Source: CAVZAB01 sp963773155 (lineage in GTDB: Bacteria > Pseudomonadota > Alphaproteobacteria > Rhizobiales > Beijerinckiaceae). From it: a DNA stretch of 64,000 nucleotides. A program made the translations under genes and the position numbers. This document shows, in pieces, positions 9,697 through 19,620 of the stretch (within the stretch, counting starts at the first letter, position 1; every line of letters starts with the position of its first letter). The notes beneath the pieces are model-generated. The model ran no database searches. It saw nothing but the letters and a program-made list of their open reading frames with translations, and was not told where the DNA came from. The stretch covers positions 29,681 through 93,680 of the forward strand of contig CAVZAB010000003.1 in the NCBI GenBank assembly GCA_963773155.1. Direction: 5' to 3'.

Positions 9697-11916
9697 TCAC
9701 AGAAAGCTCTGCGGATCGACATCGACGCTGACCCTTGTATCGGCGCCGGGCCTGGGCGCTTCGTCGAGCAGGGCCCGCAGAAAGCCTTGCAGATCGCTTT
9801 GCCGGGGCGCTTTGACGAGAAGACGAAACCTGTGCCGGCCTCGGATCACCGCAATCGGCGCCTCGACCGGTCCCCAAATCACAATACCGCCGGCCTCGGT
9901 GCGGTCCGCGGCAAAGCGCCAGCGCGGCGCCGGCTTCAGCCGGCTCGCCGCCAGCACCAGCGCCCGCGCATATGCCTCGGCGGCGGCGCGATCGCTGGCA
10001 GCGACAATCAGCGCCGCGAGCCGGCCGAACGGCGGCAGGCCGGCGCGCTCGCGGGCTCTGGTTTCCTCGCGGTAGAAACGCTCGCCGTCGCCGGAGACAA
10101 TCGCCTGCATGACCGGATGCTCGGGCTGCCAGGTCTGAACCAGACCGCGGCCGCTCGCTGCGCCGCGCCCGGCCCGGCCGGTCACTTGGGCAAGCAATTG
10201 AAAGGTGCGCTCGGCGGCCCTGGGATCGCCATTGGCAAGGCCGAGATCGGCATCGATCACGCCGGCCAGTGCAAGTTTCGGGAAATTGTGGCCCTTGGCG
10301 ACCAATTGGGTGCCGATGACAATATCGAACAGGCCCTGCTCGATTGCTTCGAACTCGCGCCGCAGCCGTTCCGCCCCGCCGGGAAAATCGGAGGAGAGTA
10401 CCAGGATGCGGGCTTGCGGAAACACCGCGGCAACTTCCTCGGCCAGCCGCTCGACACCTGGCCCACAGGCCTGCAGCGTACCTTCCGCCGCGCATTGCGG
10501 GCAGCGCTCCGGCCGCGGTTCGAGATGGCCGCAATGATGGCACATCAGGGCCCGGCGGAAGCGGTGCTCAACCAGCCAGGCCGAACATTGCGGGCATTGA
10601 AAGCGATGGCCGCAGCGTCGGCACAGAGTCAAAGGGGCATAGCCGCGCCGGTTAAGATAGAGAAGCGCCTGGCTGCCGCCCGCCATTGCCACCTGCACCG
10701 CCTCGCGGAGCGGCTGCGACAGCCAGCGGCCCGGTGCGCAGGGCGTTTGGCGGAGATCGATCGCCGCCACGTCCGGCAGGCGCCGCCCGCCGAACCGCGC
10801 GGGCAGATGAATGTGAGCGTAGCGCCGGTTCGCGGCATTGACCCGCGTCTCGATCGAAGGGGTCGCCGAGACGAGGACGATCGCAGCCTGCTCAAGCCGC
10901 GCCCGCACGACCGCCATGTCGCGGGCGTGATAGATCACCCCATCCTCCTGCTTGTAGCCGGAATCATGTTCCTCATCGACAATGATGAGGCCGAGGCGGG
11001 CGAAGGGAAGGAAGAGAGCGGACCTGGCGCCGACGACAACCTTGGCCCCGCCGGTCCCGACGGCCGACCACACTCTCGCCCGTCTGCCGGGCGAGACCGT
11101 CGAATGAAACTCGGCAGGCGGCGCCCCGAAACGCGCCGCAAACCGCCCCATGAACTGGTTGGTCAGGGCGATCTCCGGCATCAGGACCAGGGCCTGGCGT
11201 TGCTGGCGAAGGGCCGCCGCGATTGCCTCGAAATAGACTTCGGTCTTGCCGGAACCGGTCACGCCTTCGAGCAGCGTCGCCGAATATTGCGGCGCCGATG
11301 CGATCCGGGCGAGATCGTCGGCGGCTCGGCGCTGGGCTGGTTCAAAGGCGGTCGTCGCGAAATCGGCGTTCGGGGGCGCGGCTACCGGCTCGGCCGGCAG
11401 AACCAGGCTGGTCAGCGCGCCAGCATCGACGAGGCCGTCGATGACCCCGATCGAACAGGCAGCCAGTTCGGCGAGCATCGGCTTTGGCCGCGCAAGTCCA
11501 TCGGCGGCGGCGGCCAGCACACGAGCCCGGGCTGGCGTCATCCGCTCCGGCGGCGGCCCAGCGAGCCGGACCGCGAAACGAGGCCGGTCCAAGCCGTCCT
11601 GGTCGTGGCTGCGCATCGCCATGCGCAAGACCATGCCGCGCGGCGCCAATGTCCACCGCGCGATCCAGTCGACCAATTGCATGAGTTCAGGACGCAGTGG
11701 CGGCAGATCGCGCTTGGCCTCTATCGTCTTCAACTCGCCGGCCGGCGGCGAGGCATCGAGCGCCCAGACGACCCCGTCGGCCGACCGCCGCCCGAAGGGA
11801 ACGTGCACCACATCACCCGGCCCAACGGTGAGGCCGGCCGGCACCAAATAGGAATAGGGTCGGTCGAGCGCGACCGGGATCAGGACATCCGCGATCTGCC
11901 GTGGTGATTCGCCCAA
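9697..11916 (-). CDS. priA: primosomal replication restart helicase PriA
   Basis: PriA (739 residues) recognises abandoned replication forks and reloads the replisome. The N-terminal 3'-DNA-binding domain includes RPYSYLVP and VHVPFGRR. The helicase core has Walker A GVTGSGKTEVYFEAI near residue 225 and the DEXH box VDEEHDSGYKQED near 320. The zinc-binding insert has eight cysteines in the pattern CRRCGHRFQCPQC, MCHHCGH and CPQC at about 435-480. The C-terminal helicase motifs include GTQLVAKGHNFPKL and RAGRGAASG. It lies upstream of the atp operon on the same strand and is divergent from xerC. Confidence 0.96.
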   Translation of the reverse strand: MGESPRQIADVLIPVALDRPYSYLVPAGLTVGPGDVVHVPFGRRSADGVVWALDASPPAGELKTIEAKRDLPPLRPELMQLVDWIARWTLAPRGMVLRMAMRSHDQDGLDRPRFAVRLAGPPPERMTPARARVLAAAADGLARPKPMLAELAACSIGVIDGLVDAGALTSLVLPAEPVAAPPNADFATTAFEPAQRRAADDLARIASAPQYSATLLEGVTGSGKTEVYFEAIAAALRQQRQALVLMPEIALTNQFMGRFAARFGAPPAEFHSTVSPGRRARVWSAVGTGGAKVVVGARSALFLPFARLGLIIVDEEHDSGYKQEDGVIYHARDMAVVRARLEQAAIVLVSATPSIETRVNAANRRYAHIHLPARFGGRRLPDVAAIDLRQTPCAPGRWLSQPLREAVQVAMAGGSQALLYLNRRGYAPLTLCRRCGHRFQCPQCSAWLVEHRFRRALMCHHCGHLEPRPERCPQCAAEGTLQACGPGVERLAEEVAAVFPQARILVLSSDFPGGAERLRREFEAIEQGLFDIVIGTQLVAKGHNFPKLALAGVIDADLGLANGDPRAAERTFQLLAQVTGRAGRGAASGRGLVQTWQPEHPVMQAIVSGDGERFYREETRARERAGLPPFGRLAALIVAASDRAAAEAYARALVLAASRLKPAPRWRFAADRTEAGGIVIWGPVEAPIAVIRGRHRFRLLVKAPRQSDLQGFLRALLDEAPRPGADTRVSVDVDPQSFL

Positions 11917-12043
11917 TGCCGCTGCCGCCTGCCGATGATCCGTCGAATTGCCGCCCGGCGCCGATCCTTAGCATCCGTTGCCGGCATCGCAACCTTTCCT
12001 TCACGTCAATGTCGCATTCTGCCGGCGAACCGACGGAGCGGCG

Positions 12044-13021
12044 ATGCGAGGAAACCGATTGACGCCAGAGCGGAGCAAGCCAGGCAAGGAGGGCGCTCTG
12101 GCTGCCGAGACGCTGGCCTGGCTTTCGCACCTCGCCTCGGAACGCCGGATGTCGGCGAAGACCGTCGAGGCCTATTCCCGCGATCTGCGGCAATTCCTGC
12201 GCTTTCTTGCTGCCCATCGCGGCGAGCCGCCGACCGCAGCCAGCTTTGCCGCTCTCACCCCCGCCGACATTCGAGCCTTCATGGCCCAGCGCCGCCGCGA
12301 GGGGGTTGCGAGCCGCTCGCTGGTCCGCATTCTCTCCGGCATCCGCTCATTCGCCCGCCATCTCGAGCGCACCGGCAAGGCGTGCACGGGCGCCTTTTCG
12401 GCGGTGCGCACGCCGAAAATGCCGCGCAGCCTGCCAAGACCGCTCGATCCCCAGCAGGCCCGGGCCCTGAGCGATCCGGACTGCCGCAGCGGCGAGCCGC
12501 GCGAGGCCTGGATTTTCGCCCGCGACGCGGCCGTTCTGTCTTTGCTCTATGGCGCCGGTCTGCGGATATCCGAGGCGCTCGCGATCGTGCGGCGCGACGC
12601 CCCGATCGGCGAACGCGACATCCTGCGCGTCGCCGGCAAGGGCGGCAAGATCCGCAGCGCCCCCGTGATCGTCCCGGTGCGTCGCGCGATCGAGGCCTAT
12701 CTCGAAGTCTGCCCGCATGGCCTTGCCCCCGACGGCCCCTTGTTTGTCGGTGCCAAAGGCGGGCCATTGTCGCCGCGCATTTTGCAATTGGCGATCGAAC
12801 GGCTGCGCGGCGGGCTCGGGCTTGGCGAACATGCGACCCCGCACGCGCTGCGCCATTCCTTTGCCAGCCATCTGCTCGGCCGCGGCGGCGATTTGCGGAC
12901 CATCCAGGAATTGCTTGGTCATGCCTCGCTTTCCTCGACGCAGATCTACACCGCGATCGACCGAACCCGGCTGCGCGAGGCCTATCTCGCCGCGCATCCG
13001 CGGGCCGGTCGATCGGGCTGA
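12044..13021 (+). CDS. xerC: tyrosine recombinase XerC
   Basis: This is a 325-residue site-specific recombinase that, with XerD, resolves chromosome dimers at dif. The N-terminal SAM-like domain contains SAKTVEAYSRDLRQFLRFL. The catalytic residues are visible in order: Arg in GAGLRISEAL, Lys in GKGGKIRS, His/Arg in HALRHSFASHLL, His in LGHASLSSTQIYT and its final Tyr. The start at 12044 (MRGNRLTPERSK) was chosen over an upstream in-frame ATG at 11978 because the extra residues look like spacer. Its place beside priA and lpd is the normal Hyphomicrobiales locus, so this is not a phage integrase. Confidence 0.92.
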   Translation: MRGNRLTPERSKPGKEGALAAETLAWLSHLASERRMSAKTVEAYSRDLRQFLRFLAAHRGEPPTAASFAALTPADIRAFMAQRRREGVASRSLVRILSGIRSFARHLERTGKACTGAFSAVRTPKMPRSLPRPLDPQQARALSDPDCRSGEPREAWIFARDAAVLSLLYGAGLRISEALAIVRRDAPIGERDILRVAGKGGKIRSAPVIVPVRRAIEAYLEVCPHGLAPDGPLFVGAKGGPLSPRILQLAIERLRGGLGLGEHATPHALRHSFASHLLGRGGDLRTIQELLGHASLSSTQIYTAIDRTRLREAYLAAHPRAGRSG

Positions 13022-13035
13022 GGCCGTCGAGGGCC

Positions 13036-14433
13036 CTAGAGGTGGATCGGCCGGCCGTCGACCGCGAGGGCGGCCTCCTTGACCGCCTCCGAGAGAGTCG
13101 GGTGGGCATGGCAGATGCGCGCCAAATCCTCGGCCGAGCCCCCGAATTCCATGACGACCACCGCTTCGTGGATCATCTCGCCGGCAGCGGCCGCAACAAT
13201 ATGGGCGCCGAGCAGCCGGTCGCCGTTGGCCTCGGCTAGGATTTTAACGAAACCGTCGGTCTTGCGCATCGCCCGGGCCCGGCTATTGGCGGTGAATGGA
13301 AACTTGCCGACCCGGTAGGCTATGCCGTCGGCCTTGAGTTCTTCCTCGCTGCGGCCGACCGAGGCCACTTCCGGCATCGTATAGACGACATTCGGGATTG
13401 CCGCATAATTGACGTGGCCATGCTGGCCGGCGAGGATTTCAGCGAGCGCGATCCCCTCGTCTTCGGCCTTGTGCGCCAGCATCGGCCCACGAATGACATC
13501 ACCGATCGCATAGAGACCGGCAACATTGGTGGCAAAGCGGTCGTCGACGACAATCCGGCCGCGCTCCATCGCAACCGCCAGCGCTTCGAGCCCGAGCCCC
13601 TCGGTAAAGGGGCGTCGACCGATGGCGACGAGAACGACATCGGCCTTAATCTCGCTCGTCTCGCCGCCGGTGGCAGGTTCGATCGCCACTGTGGCACCCG
13701 TGCTGCCGGCCGTGACGCTGGCAACCCTATGGCCTAACCGGAACATCATGCCCTGCTTGGCGAGCAGGCGCTGCAGGTAGCGAGCGACCTCGAAATCCAT
13801 GCCGGGCAGGATGCGATCGAAATATTCGACGATTGTGACCTCGGCGCCAAGACGGCTCCAGACCGAACCGAGTTCGAGGCCGATGACACCGGCGCCGACG
13901 ACTAACAATTTTCCCGGGACCTTCGAAAGCTCGAGGGCGCCGGTCGACGAGACGATGATCTTTTCGTCGATCGCAATGCCAGGTAGGGGCGTCGATTCCG
14001 AGCCGGTCGCGATCGCTATCGCCTTGGCCTCGATTTCGACCGGCTTGCCGGTCGCGGCGGTGACGACGATTTTGCCAGGCCCGCTGACGGTTGCGCTGCC
14101 GGTGAGCGTATCGATTTTGTGCTTCTTCAGCAGAAAGCCGACACCATTGACATTGGCGGCGACGGTTTCGTCCTTATGTTTCATCATCGCCTTAAGATCG
14201 AGGCGCGGCGCGTCGAGCACGACGCCGAGCGGCGCCATAGCATGGCCTGCCTCGACAAACATGTCCGAGGCATAGAGCAGCGCCTTGGAGGGAATGCAGC
14301 CGATGTTCAGACAGGTGCCGCCATGCGTCTTGCGCTTTTCGACGACCGCGACCTTGAGACCCAGCTGGGCCGCGCGAATCGCGCAGACGTAGCCGCCCGG
14401 CCCGGTGCCGATGACGGCAAGATCATAGACCAT
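13036..14433 (-). CDS. lpdA: dihydrolipoyl dehydrogenase (E3)
   Basis: E3 (465 residues from MVYDLAVIGTGPGG) reoxidises dihydrolipoamide on the 2-oxoacid dehydrogenase E2 using FAD and NAD+. The FAD-binding GTGPGGYVCAIRAAQ is at the N-terminus, the redox-active disulfide is in GGTCLNIGCIPSK at about 40, the NAD site is VGAGVIGLELGSVW, and the catalytic HAHPTLSEAV is at the C-terminus. A start 14 codons upstream (14475) is possible but would run into sucB. It is the last gene of the mdh-suc-lpd cluster and converges on xerC. Confidence 0.96.
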   Translation of the reverse strand: MVYDLAVIGTGPGGYVCAIRAAQLGLKVAVVEKRKTHGGTCLNIGCIPSKALLYASDMFVEAGHAMAPLGVVLDAPRLDLKAMMKHKDETVAANVNGVGFLLKKHKIDTLTGSATVSGPGKIVVTAATGKPVEIEAKAIAIATGSESTPLPGIAIDEKIIVSSTGALELSKVPGKLLVVGAGVIGLELGSVWSRLGAEVTIVEYFDRILPGMDFEVARYLQRLLAKQGMMFRLGHRVASVTAGSTGATVAIEPATGGETSEIKADVVLVAIGRRPFTEGLGLEALAVAMERGRIVVDDRFATNVAGLYAIGDVIRGPMLAHKAEDEGIALAEILAGQHGHVNYAAIPNVVYTMPEVASVGRSEEELKADGIAYRVGKFPFTANSRARAMRKTDGFVKILAEANGDRLLGAHIVAAAAGEMIHEAVVVMEFGGSAEDLARICHAHPTLSEAVKEAALAVDGRPIHL

Positions 14434-14464
14434 ATCCCTCTCCACCTGCGGCGATTGCCAAATT

Positions 14465-15676
14465 TCACAGATCAAGGACCAGGCGGGTCGGATCTTCGAG
14501 CGCTTCCTTGACCCGAACGAGAAAGGTCACCGCCTCTCTGCCGTCGACGATCCGGTGATCGTAGGACAGCGCCAGATACATCATCGGCCTGATCCGGATC
14601 TCGCCGTCGATGACCACGGGCCGGTCCTGGATCTTGTGCATGCCGAGAATGCCGGATTGCGGCGCGTTGAGAATCGGCGTCGACATCAGCGAACCATAGA
14701 TCCCGCCATTGGTTATGGTGAAAGTGCCGCCCTGCATTTCTTCGATCCTCAGCTGGCCATCGCGTGCCCGCCGGCCGAAATCGGCAATCGTCTTCTCGAT
14801 CGCAGCAACCGACAGGCGATCGGCATCGCGCACCACCGGAACAACCAGACCCTTGTCGGTTCCCACCGCTATGCCAATGGCGTAATAATTCTTGTAGACG
14901 AGATCGGTGCCGTCGATCTCGGCATTGAGCGCCGGCAATTCCTTCAGGGCCTGGACGCAGGCCTTCACGAAGAATCCCATGAAGCCGAGCTTGGCGCCGT
15001 GCTTCTTCTCGAACACCTCCTTGTAGCGCGTCCTCAACGCCATGACCTCGCCCATGTCGACCTCGTTGAACGTGGTCAGCATGGCCGCCGTATTCTGCGC
15101 ATCCTTCAGGCGGCGGGCGATCGTCTGCCTGAGCCTGGTCATCCGCACGCGCTCTTCGCGCACCGCCTCGTCGGGCGCACTCGGCGCGCGGACCAGAGCA
15201 GCAGCCGGGGCGGGCGGGACGGCAGAGGGGGCCGGCGGGCGTGCCAATGCCGCGAGAACATCACCTTTGAGCACCTGACCGCGCTTACCGGTCCCGGCGA
15301 TCGCGCCGGCATCGAATTGATTGTCGCTGGCGATCTTGGCCGCGGCGGGCGAGGCGGGCATCGGCTGGGCCGGGGTTGGCGCCGGCTTGGCTTCGGCGGC
15401 CGCCGGCGCGGCCGCGCTTGGCATCACCACCGGTGGCGTGCCGGGCGCCGCGATTTGACCGAGCAATGCGCCGACGCCGACCAATTCGCCGTCCTTGGCG
15501 GCGATTTCGGCGAGAATGCCGGCGGCCGGCGCATTGACCTCGAGGGTGACTTTGTCAGTCTCCAGTTCGACCAGCGGCTCGTCCGCCTTGACGGTTTCGC
15601 CGAGCTGCTTGAACCAGCGACCGATTGTCGCTTCGCTGACGGATTCGCCGAGTGTGGGGACGCGAATTTCTGTCAT
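14465..15676 (-). CDS. sucB: dihydrolipoyl succinyltransferase, E2 of 2-oxoglutarate dehydrogenase
   Basis: E2 (403 residues) transfers the succinyl group from E1 to CoA. One lipoyl domain is present, with the lipoylated Lys in ELETDKVTLEVNAP near residue 43. An Ala/Pro linker follows, then a peripheral-subunit-binding segment (KIASDNQFDAGAIAGTGKRG). The catalytic domain ends in LALSYDHRIVDGREAVTFL, containing the active-site His and Asp. It is 39 bp after sucA and 31 bp before lpdA, so the whole 2-oxoglutarate dehydrogenase complex is co-directional here. Confidence 0.96.
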   Translation of the reverse strand: MTEIRVPTLGESVSEATIGRWFKQLGETVKADEPLVELETDKVTLEVNAPAAGILAEIAAKDGELVGVGALLGQIAAPGTPPVVMPSAAAPAAAEAKPAPTPAQPMPASPAAAKIASDNQFDAGAIAGTGKRGQVLKGDVLAALARPPAPSAVPPAPAAALVRAPSAPDEAVREERVRMTRLRQTIARRLKDAQNTAAMLTTFNEVDMGEVMALRTRYKEVFEKKHGAKLGFMGFFVKACVQALKELPALNAEIDGTDLVYKNYYAIGIAVGTDKGLVVPVVRDADRLSVAAIEKTIADFGRRARDGQLRIEEMQGGTFTITNGGIYGSLMSTPILNAPQSGILGMHKIQDRPVVIDGEIRIRPMMYLALSYDHRIVDGREAVTFLVRVKEALEDPTRLVLDL

Positions 15677-15715
15677 GTCTGTTCACCCGCCGCTGGCGCG
15701 GCACTAGAGGATCGT

Positions 15716-18682
15716 TCAAGTCGCAAAGGCATCGTCAAGGAACGCCTTCAATTGTACGAGATGGCGCGACATCAGGCCGGTTGCGGTCGCCGCCGAAGCC
15801 GGCCGGCCGACATAGCGGGCCCTTTTCGACTTGGTCGGCGACTGGCTCAAGACCCATTCGAGATAGGGTTCGACGAAAGTCCAGGGTCCCATGTTCTTGG
15901 GCTCCTCCTGACACCAGACCACATCGGCCTTCTTGAAGCGTGTCATTTCCTGAACAAGCGATTTGAGCGGAAAGGGATAGAGCTGCTCGACCCGCATCAA
16001 ATAGACATCGTCAATGTCGCGCCGCTCGCGTTCCTCAACCAGGTCATAATAGACTTTGCCCGTGCACAAGACCACGCGACGGATCTTGTCGTCCTTGGCG
16101 AGCTTGATCTTCTCGCCCTTGAGGATTTCCGCATCATCCCATAGCAGGCGGTGAAAAGAGGTGCCGGACTTCATCTCCTCGAGCCGCGAGGTCGCCCGCC
16201 TGTGCCGCAGCAGCGATTTCGGCGTCGCCAGAATCAAGGGCTTGCGGAACTCGCGCTTCAGCTGCCGGCGCAGGACATGGAAATAATTGGCCGGCGTGGT
16301 GCAATTGACGACCTGCATATTGTCTTCGGCGCACATTTGCAGGAAGCGCTCGATGCGGGCCGAGGAATGCTCGGGTCCCTGTCCCTCGTAGCCGTGCGGC
16401 AGCAGGCAGACGAGACCGCTCATCCGCAGCCATTTGCGCTCGCCTGACGACAGGAACTGGTCGAAGATGACCTGAGCGCCATTGGCGAAATCGCCGAATT
16501 GCGCCTCCCAGAGCGTGAGCGCATTGGGCTCGGAGAGCGAATAGCCATATTCGAAGCCGAGAACCGCCTCTTCCGACAGCATCGAATTGATCACTTCGTA
16601 GCGCGCCTGCTTATCGCTGATATTGTTCAGCGGGATGTAGCGAGCCTCGGTTTCCTGATCGATCAGGACGGAGTGGCGTTGCGAGAAAGTGCCGCGTTCG
16701 CAATCCTGGCCGGACAGCCGCACCGGATGCCCTTCGGCCAGCAGCGAACCGAAGGCGAGCGCCTCGGCAGTCGCCCAATCGATTCCTTCGCCGGTCTCGA
16801 TCATCCTGCGGCGATTGGCGAGGAAGCGCGCGATCGTGCGATGGATGTTGAAAGTTTCCGGGACGAAAGTGATTTGTGCGCCGATCGTCTTCAGACCAGC
16901 AAGCTCGATTCCGGTAGTGCCGCGACGATCGTCGTCGACATTGTCCTGAACCGCCTTCAACCCGGCCCAGCGACCGTCGAGCCAATCGGCCTTGTTCGGC
17001 TTGTAGGCTTGACCAGCCTCGTATTCGGCCTCGAGGCGGGCGCGCCAATCCGATTTCAACTTGTCGACTTCGCCCTGGGCGACGACATTCGCCGCGACCA
17101 GCCTGCGGCCATAAAGTTCGAGCGTCGTCTCGTGCGCCCGGATCTTCTTGTACATGAGCGGCTGGGTAAAGCCGGGCTCGTCGCCCTCGTTATGGCCGAA
17201 CCGCCGGTAGCAGAACATGTCGATGACGACGGGCTTGTGGAATTTCTGGCGGAATTCGATGGCGACCTTGGCCGCGAAGACCACGGCCTCCGGATCATCG
17301 CCATTGACGTGGAAGATCGGCGCTTCGATCATTTTGGCGACGTCGGAGGGATAGGGCGAGGAGCGCGAATAGCGCGGATAGGTGGTAAAGCCGATCTGGT
17401 TGTTGACGATGAAGTGCACCGACCCGCCGGTCCGGTGGCCTTTGAGTCCAGACAGCCCGAAGCTTTCGGCGACAACGCCCTGGCCGGCGAAGGCGGCATC
17501 ACCGTGGATCAGCAGCGGTAGAACCTTGCTCCGCTCGACGACATCGTTCAATTGATCCTGCTTGGCACGGACCTTGCCGAGAACGACGGGGATGACGATT
17601 TCAAGATGCGATGGATTGGCGGTGAGCGACAGATGGACCTTGTTGCTGTCGAATTCCCGGTCGGAGGAAGCACCAAGATGGTATTTGACGTCGCCGGAGC
17701 CCTCGACTTCGTCCGGCGCGTAGGAACCGCCCTTGAATTCGTGGAAGATGGCGCGGTGCGGTTTGGCCATCACCTGCGAGAGAACGTTGAGGCGGCCGCG
17801 ATGGGCCATGCCGAGGACGATTTCCTTGACGCCGAGAGCGCCGCCGCGCTTGATGATCTGCTCGAGCGCCGGGATCATGGATTCGGCGCCGTCGAGGCCG
17901 AAACGCTTGGTTCCGGTATAGCGGACGTCGATGAAGCGCTCGAAACCCTCGGCTTCGACCAGCTTGTTGAGGATGGCGCGCTTGCCCTCTCTGGTGAAGC
18001 TAATTTCCTTGTCGGGCCCTTCGATACGGGCCTGGATCCAGGCCTTGGCGGCCGGATCGGATATGTGCATGAACTCGAAGCCGATCGTCCCGCAATAGGT
18101 GCGGCGCAAGATGGCGAGCATCTCGCGCAGCGTCGCGAATTCGAGGCCAAGCACGTGGTCGATGAAGATTTTGCGGTCGTAGTCGCTGTCCTTGAAGCCA
18201 TAGGAGGACGGGTGCAATTCCTCATGGTCCTTGCGCGGCTCGAGCCCGAGCGGATCGAGATCGGCATGGAGATGGCCGCGCATCCGATAGGCGCGGATCA
18301 TCATCAGCGCGCGGACGCTGTCGCGGGTCGCCTGATGGAGATCGGCCTCGGAGACTTGCGGCTGATCGGGCGCAGCGGCCCGGCTCTTCTTCAGCGTTTC
18401 GCCAATCCTCGCCTCGATCTGCGCCCAATTGCCGTCGAGCGCCGAAACCATCTCGCCATTGGCGAGAATCGGCCAGTTCGGGCGCCGCCACGAGGCGCCG
18501 GCCGCATTCTTGACGACATCAGCCTTGCTGTCGTCAAGACCGGTGAAAAACGCCTGCCATTCGGCGGGGACGCTGGTCGGCTCGGCCTCGAAGGCGGCAT
18601 AGAGATTTTCGATATAGGCGGCGTTGCCACCGTAGAGAAAGGAAGTATCGAGCAGCGTCTTGTTCTGACTTTCGCGTGCCAT
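15716..18682 (-). CDS. sucA: 2-oxoglutarate dehydrogenase E1
   Basis: This thiamine-diphosphate-dependent E1 (988 residues) decarboxylates 2-oxoglutarate. The start MARESQNKTLLDTSFLYGGN matches the family; an in-frame ATG at 18694 is an alternative. The ThDP-binding region includes HGDAAFAGQGVVAESFGLS, and the C-terminal domain contains LLPHGYEGQGPEHSSARIER and WCQEEPKNMGPW. It is 50 bp after sucD. Confidence 0.97.
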   Translation of the reverse strand: MARESQNKTLLDTSFLYGGNAAYIENLYAAFEAEPTSVPAEWQAFFTGLDDSKADVVKNAAGASWRRPNWPILANGEMVSALDGNWAQIEARIGETLKKSRAAAPDQPQVSEADLHQATRDSVRALMMIRAYRMRGHLHADLDPLGLEPRKDHEELHPSSYGFKDSDYDRKIFIDHVLGLEFATLREMLAILRRTYCGTIGFEFMHISDPAAKAWIQARIEGPDKEISFTREGKRAILNKLVEAEGFERFIDVRYTGTKRFGLDGAESMIPALEQIIKRGGALGVKEIVLGMAHRGRLNVLSQVMAKPHRAIFHEFKGGSYAPDEVEGSGDVKYHLGASSDREFDSNKVHLSLTANPSHLEIVIPVVLGKVRAKQDQLNDVVERSKVLPLLIHGDAAFAGQGVVAESFGLSGLKGHRTGGSVHFIVNNQIGFTTYPRYSRSSPYPSDVAKMIEAPIFHVNGDDPEAVVFAAKVAIEFRQKFHKPVVIDMFCYRRFGHNEGDEPGFTQPLMYKKIRAHETTLELYGRRLVAANVVAQGEVDKLKSDWRARLEAEYEAGQAYKPNKADWLDGRWAGLKAVQDNVDDDRRGTTGIELAGLKTIGAQITFVPETFNIHRTIARFLANRRRMIETGEGIDWATAEALAFGSLLAEGHPVRLSGQDCERGTFSQRHSVLIDQETEARYIPLNNISDKQARYEVINSMLSEEAVLGFEYGYSLSEPNALTLWEAQFGDFANGAQVIFDQFLSSGERKWLRMSGLVCLLPHGYEGQGPEHSSARIERFLQMCAEDNMQVVNCTTPANYFHVLRRQLKREFRKPLILATPKSLLRHRRATSRLEEMKSGTSFHRLLWDDAEILKGEKIKLAKDDKIRRVVLCTGKVYYDLVEERERRDIDDVYLMRVEQLYPFPLKSLVQEMTRFKKADVVWCQEEPKNMGPWTFVEPYLEWVLSQSPTKSKRARYVGRPASAATATGLMSRHLVQLKAFLDDAFAT

Positions 18683-18732
18683 GCTGGAACCCATCCTGAC
18701 TTGGCCAATGCCGCTGTGGCGGGGCCGCCGGT

Positions 18733-19620
18733 TCACTGATCCTTGAGAAGTTCGGCAAGAGTCTTGCCGAGGCGGGCCGGGCTTGCGGAGACGCGGATTC
18801 CGGCCGCCTCCATGGCGGCAATCTTGTCCTCGGCGCCGCCACGGCCGCCGGAAATGATCGCCCCGGCATGGCCCATGCGCCGGCCGGGCGGCGCGGTGCG
18901 GCCGGCGATAAAGCCAACCGTCGGCTTGCGCCTGCCGCGTTTGGCTTCGTCGCGCAGGAATTGCGCTGCATCCTCCTCCGCCGATCCGCCGATCTCGCCA
19001 ATCATGATGATCGAGGCGGTCTTGGGGTCGGCCAGGAACATTTCGAGAATGTCGATGAATTCGGTGCCCTTGACCGGATCGCCGCCAATTCCGACCGCGG
19101 TGGTCTGGCCGAGGCCTTCGCGGCTCGTCTGATAGACCGCCTCGTAGGTAAGCGTGCCCGAGCGCGAGACGATGCCGACGCTGCCCTTCTTGAAAATATT
19201 GCCGGGCATAATGCCGATCTTGCATTCGCCGGCGGTCATGATCCCCGGACAATTGGGGCCGATGAGCCGCGATTTCGTTCCCGATAGCGCCCGCTTGACC
19301 TTGACCATGTCGAGTACCGGTATGCCCTCGGTGATGCAGACAATCAGCCCGATTTCGGCGTCGATCGCCTCGCAGATCGCGTCCGCGGCGCCAGCCGGCG
19401 GCACGTAGATGACCGCCGCGTCGGCCGCCGTCGCTTCCTTGGCCTCGCGCGCCGTGTCGAAAACCGGCAGACCGATATGGAGCGAGCCACCCTTGCCGGG
19501 CGAGGTGCCGCCGACCATCCGGGTCCCGTAGGCAATCGCCTGTTCGCTATGGAATGTGCCGTTTTTGCCGGTGAACCCCTGGCAGATGACCCTGGTCTGC
19601 TGGTCGATCAAAATCGCCAT
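18733..19620 (-). CDS. sucD: succinyl-CoA synthetase alpha subunit
   Basis: The alpha subunit (295 residues) binds CoA and carries the phosphohistidine. The CoA-binding Rossmann start is MAILIDQQTRVICQGFTGKN. The segment GPNCPGIMTAGECKIGIMPG is characteristic, and the active-site His lies in RRMGHAGAIISGGRGGAEDK. The start codon overlaps the sucC stop (TGATG), so the two subunits are coupled. Confidence 0.97.
   Translation of the reverse strand: MAILIDQQTRVICQGFTGKNGTFHSEQAIAYGTRMVGGTSPGKGGSLHIGLPVFDTAREAKEATAADAAVIYVPPAGAADAICEAIDAEIGLIVCITEGIPVLDMVKVKRALSGTKSRLIGPNCPGIMTAGECKIGIMPGNIFKKGSVGIVSRSGTLTYEAVYQTSREGLGQTTAVGIGGDPVKGTEFIDILEMFLADPKTASIIMIGEIGGSAEEDAAQFLRDEAKRGRRKPTVGFIAGRTAPPGRRMGHAGAIISGGRGGAEDKIAAMEAAGIRVSASPARLGKTLAELLKDQ

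Noticed and set aside
9673..11907. A long open frame on the plus strand opposite priA (and similar long frames opposite atpD, mdh and sdhA)
   Set aside because: The high GC content leaves long antisense frames; translations are Arg/Gly/Pro-rich without family motifs, while the opposite strand carries complete conserved proteins.
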